From the NCBI GenBank assembly GCA_037367405.1, contig JAZKJV010007260.1:124001-188000 (forward strand): a stretch of DNA of 64,000 nucleotides. The letters run 5' to 3'. Within the stretch, counting starts at the first letter, position 1, and every line of letters begins with the position of its first letter. Both the position numbers and the translations under genes were made by a program. The notes below the pieces were generated by a model that worked only from the letters and a program-made list of their open reading frames with translations, had not been told where the DNA came from and ran no database searches. This document shows, piece by piece, positions 37,701 through 49,700 of the stretch. Origin of the DNA: Ottelia alismoides. Lineage: Eukaryota; Streptophyta; Magnoliopsida; Alismatales; Hydrocharitaceae.

Positions 37701-40700
37701 CGGGCCGACCCGACCCGACTCGACCCATAGACTTGCGGGTCGGGCTCGGGCTCGGGCACCAATATCAAAAAAAATCGGGCCCAGGCCCGGCCCGCCAGCC
37801 CGCCAATTTGAACCGGGCTCGGGTTGGGCTGGGTTAGGCCCGACCCAACCCGATACTCATGCCTAAGCATATGCATATTTGACCAAGGTCCTTGGTGACA
37901 AACACCTTTTGGAGGAATGGCTTGGTCTCCGCAATTCCTGCTTCGTCATCGTCGATTATCACCATATCATCAACATAGACAACCAATATCATAGTCCCAA
38001 TGGACCGCCATCTCATAAAGACAGAGTAATCTAATGTCATCCTCTGGAACTCAAGAGAGCTTATCTTAGTGGTTAGCTTGTCAAACCAAGCTCGTGGGCT
38101 TTGCTTCAGGACATAGATGGCATTGCGAAATCGAAGAGTACCTTGGTGGTTGTAGCATGTAAACTTCTTCCTCAAGATCACCATACAGGAAAGCAATTTT
38201 CGCATCAAGTTAGAATATAGGCCAATTGTTGTTGACGACACCAGATAGTGTAGAGAGAATTATGTAGTCGGTGTACATTTTGTGCGTTTTTATTTCTCTG
38301 TTCCATCTTGTGTAATTTACCCATGGATTTTCTCTATATAAGAAAGCCTAGGGTTCCCTGGAATAAACAACAACTCTTTTTCTTCCAACATGGTATCAGA
38401 GCCAAAACCCTAGGCTCCTTTTCCACACCCGTCGCCCCCCCTCCTCCCTTCTCGGCGCCGCCCCTCCTCGGCGCGCCTCCTCCTCGGCATCGCCCCTCCT
38501 TCTCGGAGCCCCTCCCGCAGCCCCGCCCCGCCGCCACACCGGATCCTCGCCGTCTCGTCGGGTCCCCGCCCCGCCGCCCCCTCGCCGTCTCGTCGGGTAC
38601 CCGCCTCGCCGGGTAACCTCCCACCAGCCCCTCACCTTCTGCCGGCTCCTCCCTAGCCGGCGACAGCCTGCCGACCCCTCTGCACTCGGCCCCTGCCGTA
38701 GCCGCCTCCTCCGCCGTATCCATGGATTTGGGTGCGTAACGTCTACATATGCACTCAAATCCTATGAAGTTTGTGTAGACACTTGTTCTTTCATCTACAA
38801 GCCATAGTTCTTCATCTCCCGCGATATGTCAGAAAACAAAGTCGATATGCCCTCTATAGGCACGTTCAAAGGTCCCGCGCCAATAGTCAAGATGGATGGG
38901 ACGAACTATGAGCTCTGCGCGATGCAGTTCATGAGCCTCATGAAGTCGAATGGTAAGAAGCATATTCTTACCGAGGAAGAGCCAACAGAGAAGACTGGGA
39001 TCTATGCCTCCTGGGAGGCTGATGATTCATATGCCAAGGTCTGGTTGTCAGGCATGTTGTCGATGGAGATTGCTAATGATGTCCTCCATCAGCCCACCGC
39101 TAGGGCGATGTGGGACATACTAGCGACGACATATTCACAGGTGCAGAATGAGACCAAGATGTTACAACTTCAGCATGACATATTCACAATGAAGCAGAAT
39201 GGGAGACCACTTCATTCCTTATATAGATCCCCGAGGGGGATGTTTGAGAAACTCTACAACACTATTCCTCTCACGGCCACACCCGAGCAGCAGAAGATAT
39301 TTCAGAATGCTACCATGGTAGGAGTCCTGCTTGCGGCCCTTGATCCTGAATATGATGCGTCCCGATCACAGATACTTGCAGATGCTACCATTCCTCCTAT
39401 GGACGAGGTCTACCGGAGGCTTAGCCGCATCTCTGTCTCATCCAGTGCTTTTACACCTCTCCCTCGGCTATGGTTGCTTCCAAAGGGAGAGGTGGTTCGT
39501 CTTCTTCATTCCATGGCCGTGGAACTCGAGGTCGAGGTGGTCGGTTTCGTCAGCCCTGCACTTTTTGTCACCGTACATGTCACTCAGAGGATACATGCTA
39601 TTCTAAGCATGGATTTCCAGCATCGGCGCGAGTAGCAGAACATGTTGCATCCCCATCAGCATCTACTACGGATCAGAGGTTTGAGGAGCTAGTTGCTAGA
39701 TTACGCGATATTATGCCTCTTGTTTCTACAAATTCTCCTGGAGGCCCTTCGGATATTGCTGCGTCAGCTTCTGCCATTACTCCTGCCACGACTAGCACCC
39801 TAGGTAGTGCTTGTGTTTTTTACCACATGTTATAGTTCAGATCTCATATTGGATCATGGACTCTGGTGCCACGCACCATCTCTGTCGCGACAGAGACAAA
39901 CTTATGTCATACAGGGAGATTCCATCAGGGCGGTCAGTGGTAATAGCTAATGGGACTCATTCACCCATTGTTGGACAGGGGGAGGTTATTTTGTCTTCTT
40001 CCATGCATATGAAGAATGTCTTACATGCCCCCGATTTCTCGATGAACTTACTTTCTATTAGTCAGATTACAAAGGATTTGCACTGTCGCGCTATATGACC
40101 TATCTTCTTTTATATTTCAGGACATTCTAACGGGTAGGGTGATTGGTTGTGGCTCTGAGTAGGATGGTCTTTCGTCTAAACCGGAGTTCATATGCTGGAG
40201 TCTCTTCTCATGTAGTTGGATCTGTCTCTCCCTATACATGGCATCTATGCTTTGGTCACCTTCCCCTTCAGAAGATGTGTCATCTCTTGCCTCAAATCTC
40301 TTCGAGTTCTTCCTTCCGGTGTGAAGCTTGTCAGTTAGGGAAGCACCACAGAGCTAGCTTCCCTAGTCGTCAGAGTCGGAGCAGTATCTCTCCTTTTGAA
40401 TTACTTCATGTTGATATTTGGGGTCCCAGTCATGTCCCTGATCACCAGGGGCACATGTTTTATCTTGTGGTGGTCGATGATTTCTCTCGTTTGTCGTGGG
40501 TTTTCCTATTTAAGAATAAATCTGAAGTTGGTGATGTTATCAAAAATCTTATCAATGAAGTGCAAAATGTTTTTTCATCCCATGTGAAATATGTTCGTAC
40601 TGATAATGCTTTGGAATTTTGCACTCGCTCTCTCCCAACATTTTTCGTCAAGAGGCATTGTTCATCAAACCACACGTGCGTACACTTCTCAACAAAATGG

Positions 40701-43700
40701 AGTCGCTGAGAAAAAACATCGTCATCTTCTTGACATTACTCGAACTCTACTTATCCAGAGTTGTGCTCCTATTTCTTTTTTGGGCGATGCTATTCTTACA
40801 GCCTGTTATCTGGTCAATCGTCTGCCGTCTACGATACTTAGTGAGAAAATTCCTCTTTCTGTTGTTTTTCCAGATAAGGAATTGTTCTCACTCACCCCTC
40901 GTGTTTTTGGTGTTGTTGCTTTTGTTCATCAGTTATCTCCAGGTCTTGACAAGCTCTTACCTAGAGCTGTCAAATGTGTCTTTGTAGGTTACTGTTGGAC
41001 TCAAAAGGGATACCGTTGCTATGATCCTGTAAACAGGAAATACTTTGTCAGTGCTGATGTTACATTCTTTGAGTCTGATATGTACTTTTCTCCTGCAGGT
41101 GACAGATTGGCCTCAAATACATCTAATGATGAGGTCTATATTCCTCCTACTACTACTGTGAGTCCACCAATGTCCATTCCAGTTCTTGAGGTCACGCCAA
41201 CACCACCACTACCACTACCTCTAACACCGCCACCACCACCAAAATCACTTATCTCACCATTACCAAAATTTGATACACGTCGGTCGGGCCCTGCTCATGC
41301 TACACGTCAATCATCCGGCACGCCCCAGGTATGTCCAGATGTTAATACTAATGATGGGTCGGATAGTATGCATGTGCAGGGTTCATCATTACAGGAGGAA
41401 GATGAACCGACGAGTACTGTGGTTAATGATCTGGATGTTCCTATTGCTATAAGAAAGCAGAAACACACTTGTGCTTCGTATCCCCTTGCCTCCCAGGTCT
41501 CCTTTCATTGCCTCACAAGGGACTTTCAGAGATTTGCAATTGCTTTTTCTTCTGTGGAGATCCCACGGAATTATCAGATGCATTGAAAGTTGATTGTTGG
41601 CATTCTGCCATGGAGGAGGAGATGGCTACCCTACAGTCACGGGGTACATGGAGCTTGGTTCCTGCTCCCTCAGGAGCATCTGTTGTTAGCTGTAAATGGA
41701 TTTTCACTGTCAAGTATCATGCAGATGGTAGCCTTGATCATTACAAGGCAAGGCTAGTGGCGCGAGGTTTTACTCAGATATATGACGTGGACTATATGGA
41801 TACCTTCTTTCCAGTTGCCCGTCATTCCACTCTTCGTATTCTTCTGTCAGTAGTTGTGGTACGTGATTGGCCCTTGTTCCAACTTGATGTTAAGAATGCA
41901 TTTTTGTATGGCGATCTGCAGGAAGAAGTCTACATGCAGCAGCCTCCGGGGTTTGCTGCTGATGGGGAGAATCATATGGTGTGCAGACTTCATAAGGCGA
42001 TATATGGCCTTAAACAGAGCTCAATGGCATGGTTTCAGAAGCTTTCCCATCTCATTGAACAACAAGGATTCAAGAGATCCAATGCAGATCACTCATTGTT
42101 CTTTCAGAGGACTACTCGAGGTACGGTTGTCATCGTGGTGTATGCTGATGATATTTTGGTTACAGGAGATGATGCTCAGGGGATAAAGATGACAAAAGCA
42201 TTTTTGGGCCGTCAATTTGTTATGAAGGACCTTGGTACACTACGATACTTTCTGAGGTTGGAGTTTGCCAGGAATGCACAGGGTCTTATGATGACCCAAA
42301 GGAAATATATTACAGATATGCTTATCGAGACGGGCATGGTTGGATGTAGATCGTCTACTACTCCTATGGACCCCAGCATGAAATAATATGATAGTGATAC
42401 AGAAGAAGTTGACATGAGAAGGTATATAGAAATGGTGGGTAAGCTTCTTTACATCACTATAACTTGGCCTGATATTGCCTTTGCAGTCAGTCGGGTAAGC
42501 AAGTTTATGGAACAACCGAGACATGTACATATGGATGCCATATATATGCTACTCAGGTATCTAAAGTCGTCTCTAGGCACATGGTTGTTGTTTAGAAAGG
42601 AAACAAATTTATCTATCTCGGCATGTGCAGATGCTGATTATGCAGGATGCCCTAAGGATTGGAAGTCTACTTCAGGCTTTGCAGTGTTTGTGGGTAGCTC
42701 TCTAGTTTCTTGGAAAAGCAAGAAACAAACAGTTGTGGCTAGATACAGTGTTGAATCTGAATATAGGCCATGGCACAAGCAAGTACGGAGATGATGTGGG
42801 TTCGAGCTGTACTAGAAGACTTGCATATAGACGTACCTCTACCCATGCAGCTACAGTGTGATAATCAAGCCGCGTTGTTCATTGCCAATAATCCTGCCTT
42901 TCATGAAAGAACTAAACATATTGAAGTAGATTGCCACTACACTAGAGACATGATCCAGAAGGGCCTGATTTCTATTTCACATGTTAGTTCAGGAGAGCAG
43001 ACTGCCGACATCTTCACCAAGCCATTGCTCAGAGGACCATTTCAGAAGTGTACTTCCAAGCTGAGCATGATTGATATGCTCCATCTTGAGGGGGAGTGTA
43101 GAGAGAATTATGTAGTCGGTGTACCTTTTGTGCATTTTTAATTTATCTGTTCCATCTTGTGTAATTTACGCATGGGTTTTCTCTATATAAGAGAGCCTAG
43201 GGTTCCTTGGAATAAACAACACTTTTTCTTCCAACAGATAGGATAGTGTGAATAGAGCCCCATCTGGCCACCAGCCAGAAGTCTCAAAATAATCCACGCT
43301 AAAAGTCTGAGTAAAACCCTTTGCCCTAACCGGGCTTTCAACCTTCAATTGTGCCATCAAGAGATTTTTTTTATCGTGAAAACTCATCTGCATGCAATTG
43401 GTTTCACCCCATGTGGACACAACACGAGATCCCATGTCCCTCTAGAAGTAAGAGCATCCATCTCCTCGTTCATGGCCATCTTCCAACTATGGCCTTGCAT
43501 TGCATCAATATGATCAAGTGGAATAGTGATTGCCATTATTGAATCTGTAAATTGACTATCACTACTAGAAAGAATGTCAGTGAAAGTAAAAGAAGAGATA
43601 GGGTGGAGAGTACATTGCCTCCTAGTCACCGCAGAGCTATGGAAGGTCTGGTGGAGTATCCAAACGAGTAATAGGAGGGACATTCAGAGAAGGGGCATCT

Positions 43701-46700
43701 TCTTGCGAAAAAGGAGTCGACAGAGGAACATATTCGTTATTATTGCCATTCCTTCTTGTATAAACAATAGGTGGTGGTAATAACTCCAACGACATGTCAC
43801 TAACTGATTGTACGAAGAAACTTGTCTGTTCAAAAAAGGTAACATCAACAGAGACATAATAACAATGTCCCACAAGATCATAGTGTCTATACCCTTTTGG
43901 GTCCGAGAGTACCCAAGAAAAATACATTTGACTGCACAAGCAGACCATTTATGTGCAGTATGAAAATTGTGAACAAAAGTTACGCACCAAAAATACGCAG
44001 AGGAAAGGGAAAATCTGTTTCATCAGTGTAAAGTAATGAGAAAGGAGTGGCTCCCTTTAAGACAGATGAGGGTACCCTATTTATAAGGTGAACAACAGTA
44101 AGAATGGTATCCTCCCAGTAAGTCTTATGTATCTTCATGTGACAAAGAAGAGTTAGCAATATCTAGAAGGTGACGAAGTTTCTTTTTGCAACTCCATTTT
44201 GCTGAGAGGTATAGGCACATGAAATTGACACAACACCAGCAAAGGTAGAGTCTGCGGGAATGTTAAGATAGTAGTGTCCATTCTTCTCATGTCCCACACC
44301 GGAAATTGGCGTCGTCTGAATGCCATGAAAATAACAAGATAGTTCATCAAAAATCACACGACAGTGTAGTTCTACATAACTTACGAACAGACAGTAAGCT
44401 CAAGGGAAAATTTGGGGCACAGTGGACTCCTGTAAGATGGAGTCTGGAAGAGAACTCCATAGTCCCAACAAAGGTAACTGGTGAATGTGCCCTATTGTCT
44501 ACTCTAACCGACTTCACTGTGGAGGAAGATTGAGAGAAGTCAATAGACTACTTTTTCATGTGATGTGAGTGGATGCTCCAGAGTCAATGATCCACATGGG
44601 AGCAAGGTTCAGAAATGCGGTATGCAGTATTCGTTCGGTCATGCAGTCTAAAGCGAGTAAGCGGATATGCGGAGGAGTATACAGAAGTATATGCGGTTTA
44701 TGCGGTTTATAATAATTTAATTTAAAATATTAAAAAATACAATAATAAAATGTGATTATATAAAAAAATTGATGATCTAACAAAATCCAAAATCAAAAAT
44801 TTCAAATAAGATAATATAATCAATAAGTATATAAGCATGATATTATACATTGATTATTTTTTAGTGTATATTTTGAATTTAATGCATATATATACACATA
44901 CAAATTTGATTTAATAGGGAATGCATGAATTCTATAAGAAAACCTTTAATGCATATATAGATCCTATAGATAACAAATGCTAAAGAATAATCATTGGTAT
45001 ACAAATCATACACCCAAATTATACATATATATATGGATTTTAAAGGGACAAAACTTGGTGGCACGAATATAGGAAAAATGTATTAGCATATAAAATTTAC
45101 TAGAGCACAAAAATGTTAAGTGTCCAATTATTTCATATTTTATTCTAAGAAATGGAATGAATTTCATTAGATAGAAATTTCAAAAGACAGTAAATAATTC
45201 ATTAATAAGTGTTAGGAACAATGGAAAGATATGGATATGAGAAAAATACCTTAGATTATATTCTCAAATGTTGTATATACGAGAATAATGAAAAGATGCA
45301 TCCAAGCTTGCAAAAGTCGGCCGACTAGTCGGCCCGACTAGTGGGGGGGGGGGGTAGCCGATTCGACTAGGCCTAGTCGGCCTTTAGTCGGTCCATTCGA
45401 CTAGTCGGGCCGACTAATCGGCCTAGTCGGCTGACTAATCGACCGACTTTTACAACAACCTTTTTTATTGTTTTAGTTTTTCACTTTTTTTAAAAGCAAA
45501 CATATTCTATCATGCTTAATTTTATATTTAAAGTCAATTACTTCTTTTGTTTCATTATGATGGCATATAAAATGTACAAATATATGTATATATATAAGAA
45601 TATATGTATAAAAAATGATTTATATATTTAAAATAATTAAAAAATTCAAAACCGACTAATGCCCGACTAAATCCGATTAGTCGCCCGACTGCCGACTAAT
45701 CCTTAGTAGGTTGCCCCGCCGACTGAGTACCGACTACCGCTTTCTGCAACCTTGGATGCATCGATGTTAATGATAATATAAGAGTTGCTTGGAAAAAAAT
45801 CGAGTTAATGTGTCATCAACATGTTATGAATTAAACAAAAAACATACATGAATCATATATGAAAGCATCTTGTTCATATAGGCGGCCGCATATGCGACCG
45901 CATATACCGCATAGTCGGACCGCATATGCGGTTTGACCGCATATTGCCGCATATGGCATATGCGCTTCGGTCAAGTAACTGAATACGCATATGCAGCCGC
46001 ATATGCGGTCGCATGGACCACATTTCCGAACATAGCATGGGAGCATTAGCAGTTGCGGTACTAGCAACGGTACTTGACGGAATGGTTAGATGAGCAGTTG
46101 GAGTGGCCTCACTGGATGTACCATCAGATCGTTGTAACATCTCCATAAAACGGGAATACTCAGACGCTAAAAGTTGGACATTTTGTCTAGTAGATTCCTC
46201 AACAAGGGCTTTTGTTGTTGTGTTATCATAATCAGATGCCAAATGTGCTTGAGGTGGCATCCCAAATTTTGCCCAACATTTCTCAGATGGATGATTCGTC
46301 TTCTGACAGAAAATGCAGGGAGGGTGACCTCAGTCGCGACCATGATCAGATTCGCAACCTCGAGCTTCTTGGAAATTGAAACGACCTCCTCATCCTTGTG
46401 AGGTAAGAAAGGCATAGGTCCCATTGGCTGCTGAGACTGGATTCGGATAGTTGAGTTATCAATTTGCTGCAGGTGTCTGAAGATGACCTTAATCGTTGGT
46501 AAGGTATCAAAAGTAAGAAATTGATGTGTTACATTCTGGTAGCGAGAATGTAACCTGGCAAGAAACCTGTAAACTTGCCACTCAAATCTCTCAGTCACTT
46601 GTTTCGTGCAACAGGCTGGCTGAAATAGGGCAAACTCCTGGTAGAGCCCCATGAGCTGACGATAATATTCCACTAAGGTAGATTCTCCCTGCGAGGCAGA

Positions 46701-49700
46701 CCAAATCCTCATGTAGATATCTACCAGTCGTGATTTCGTGGTATGTTGAGAGTGTGTCTGCTCCAACTCATCCCACATCTCTTTGGTCGTTTCCATAAAC
46801 AGAAGGTTTGTCGCTATATGAGATTCATGACATGGTAGTTGTCTGTAAGGTATGACTCATAATCCTTGTCTTCCTCTTTTAGAGGTTCCTTCGTTAGTAT
46901 AGAAATCTTTCTCTGATTGCCGATGAATACTTTGAACCTCGAGACCATATCACATAGTTGCCGGTGCCTTTTAGTTTGATAGATGTACCATGCATCATCA
47001 TATTGGATACCGAAAAAGGAGGCTTTATCTCGCTAGGTGTCGTAGCCATCGTGGTCAGGTAGAAGTCTCAAATATAATATGAAAATTTATTTAACCAAAC
47101 ATAAAAAATGACGCAAATAACCTGATCTCAATGAAAAAACATGCAGAGGATGCAAAGGAGGAACCTAGAATTTGTCCCAAAGGCAACTCATGAGTTCGCG
47201 CAAGCGGCCCTGGGTACAGCTCCTCGTAGATCTTCCCTAGGAGTAGTTTCTGGGGTCTGCGCGATCGGTCCTAAGTGTAGCAGATCTGCAATGACTCAGC
47301 AGCTCACACTTTTGAAGGTCTGCAGATCTGGCAGCGTGCGTGGCGTTGTCGGATCTTGAAGATCTTTTCAAGCGCGTGGCCTTCGCCCGAGCATGTTTCG
47401 GGCGAGCAGCAGGTCTGGGGAGTTCGGGCAAGCAACTGATTGGTGTCCCAGTTGCCTTGCAACGACATGAGAAGGCAAAGAGAGGGGCCTTGCACAGGGC
47501 CCTAGGTAGAAAGAGGGGCCCACGCAAGAGCCTACAAAGGCTTGTGGTGATGGTAGAAGAACTGGGTCAGAACCCCAGTCTAAGACCGTTGCTCTAATAT
47601 CATGTGGAGAGAAGAAGAGTTGTTTATTCCATTGGGCAATAGCATGAAACCCTAGAAGTTGATAAGTACGAATTACATTAATACCCTTAGAAGGAATACA
47701 GTGCTCAAAGAGTAAAATAATTATAATAAATAATCCTAACAGGGAGAATGCGTTGTTCATGGCTCTTGTATAATAGACACCCATTTTAGAGTATTTACCT
47801 TTAGATCTTCATATAGTGGTGCCACTTGCATGAATCTAGAGAGCCACAACAAGCTCTGTATCCAAGGCAGTTTAGAGCCCAACCTTTATAGATTCCCGAG
47901 ATCAAGCACGAGAAAATTTCATTTAGAGTTCGAGAGTAACGTTTGAGAGATATTTATAAATCGAGAATTCCTTTCTCCGACTTGAGGGAAAGAGTGCTGA
48001 GACTTGAGAGAATTGAGTTCATGTGTGGGAGTAATAGTTCATTCCATATTGGTTAGGGTTGGGACTTGGTTATATTAGTGTGGCTATATAAAGATATGAA
48101 AGAATCCACACCTCTTCTATTCATGGCTAAATATAATGCAATATCCATCTTTTTGTGACTTTTCTCTTGTGTTTTCATCTCACTCATTTTTTAGATCAAA
48201 AAAAGGGGGAAGCACGCTTTGGTGTCTGCCCCAATATATTAATTAATTAAAAAAATAGTACAACTTACAAAATCCATGACTCAAGCAGACTCTTAGAGTG
48301 TACACAAACATTCTCACAATAGAAACAGTGGCCAGAAAAAAGAACATCATTACAGGCCAACCAGATGGCCCACACCACCGCTACCGGTAAAAGAACCTCT
48401 TTTCTTTGACGATTCCGCGCCCCAAAAAGAGAAGACCTGACTGAGTCGAAAGCACGGGTGCAAATCCAATCCAGACCCACATCATTCCACACCGGTGAGG
48501 AGACATGGCATTGGAAAAAAAGGTGTTCCAGCGTCTCCATCTCATTGCCACACATGGGACATCTATCCGAAACCACCTCAAATAGTTTGGCGCATCGCGA
48601 GTCATAATGCGCTTTCGTCTAAATATCCACAAGAAGAAACCAATCCTCTCTTGTAGTCCTAGCCTCCAAATGAGATCACAGTCCCGAAATCCAAGCCAAT
48701 TCATGTTTTCTTCTTGTTCTTTGATTCCATATATATTATATATTATATTTTCGCGGTGGAAGCACTCATAGATGTCCCCACTTCAATCTTTATACCAAAG
48801 CCAGTTTAAAACCCAACACTTGTAGATTCCTCATTTCACAAGCGCGCGAAGATGCATCGTAGAGTTTGAGGTTGTGTTTGAGAGATAGTACTAAATGTAG
48901 AAATATGATATGCGTAATCAAATCAAAGCAAAAACAATACATAAATAAAGCTTTGATTTTACGTGGAATCCTATTCCATGAGGAGCGAGATGGAACTATG
49001 GGAGAATCGTCTCAAAAGGCTGATATTCTATTCACTTTCTCAAAGGTTACAATAGGTGTGGACCTCTTTATATAGCCCCACCAACGTGACCAAATATCAC
49101 ACTTCATGATGTGGGACTAAAGTCACCTACAAAAAACATTTGTCAACACTAAGCTTGTGTGTGTGTTGAGTGTTGTATTTTACAAGTTGAACATTCATGC
49201 TCCATCTTGAGGATGAGTGTTGAGAATTGAGAAATTATACTTATGATGGTGGGATTTATGCTTAGTCCAATATTGGAAACACAAAAAAGGTAAATGTGTG
49301 GAGCCTATAAATAGCTATATGTAACTTCCATACCTCTTGAGAAATTCATGCGATTTCCAACCATTAGTGGCCTTTCTTCCATAGTTGCATCCCTCTCATC
49401 CGTAGTATGATTACACATAAATTCATGCTTCCTCATAAGCTATTATATATTTCCGCACGTGTATATTCACATTGCCTAAAATATCCGAGTAATTTAGATC
49501 AAATCGGGACAGCCCCCTGTATTCTCAAAATTCCGTAAGAGATCGAGCTTACTGTTAAATAGTTTGCCTCTTAAATGTGTACATATAATATTCTAGTGAA
49601 GTCTAAATTTACAGATTTTAGACCAGTTTTATTAATTTGATCTTCCAAAACTTCCGTTATGCAGGTTTTCCAAATTGGCACTCTGATAATGAAGGTCCAG

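Larger units (their letters stand above)
32963..47741 (-). mobile_element. Minus-strand Ty1/Copia retrotransposon, host of the transposon nest
   Basis: Short LTRs at 32963-33368 (enlarged by a MITE) and 47603-47741 are flanked by a perfect GGGAG duplication (32958-32962, 47742-47746). A decayed primer site (gctctaatatca, minus-strand sense) lies at 47591-47602, and a reverse purine tract (ctccccttcgag) follows 33368. The order on the minus strand is gag, protease, integrase, reverse transcriptase, RNase H, i.e. Copia. Removing the nested elements leaves roughly 4.5 kb. Confidence 0.93.
25735..49664 (+). other. Giant PUB intron (~23.9 kb) filled with transposons
   Basis: Donor gtgagt at 25735 and acceptor ttatgcag ending at 49664. 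It contains at least nine elements, listed separately. They cover most of the span and include a five-layer nest. Splicing across it is inferred from the phase-perfect join of exons 1 and 2 and from the continuity of the N-terminal domain. Confidence 0.8.

Noticed and set aside
38334..38758. Minus-strand Gly/Arg-rich ORFs over the Copia leader
   Set aside because: They are antisense to a C-rich retrotransposon leader with primer site and LTR on the + strand.
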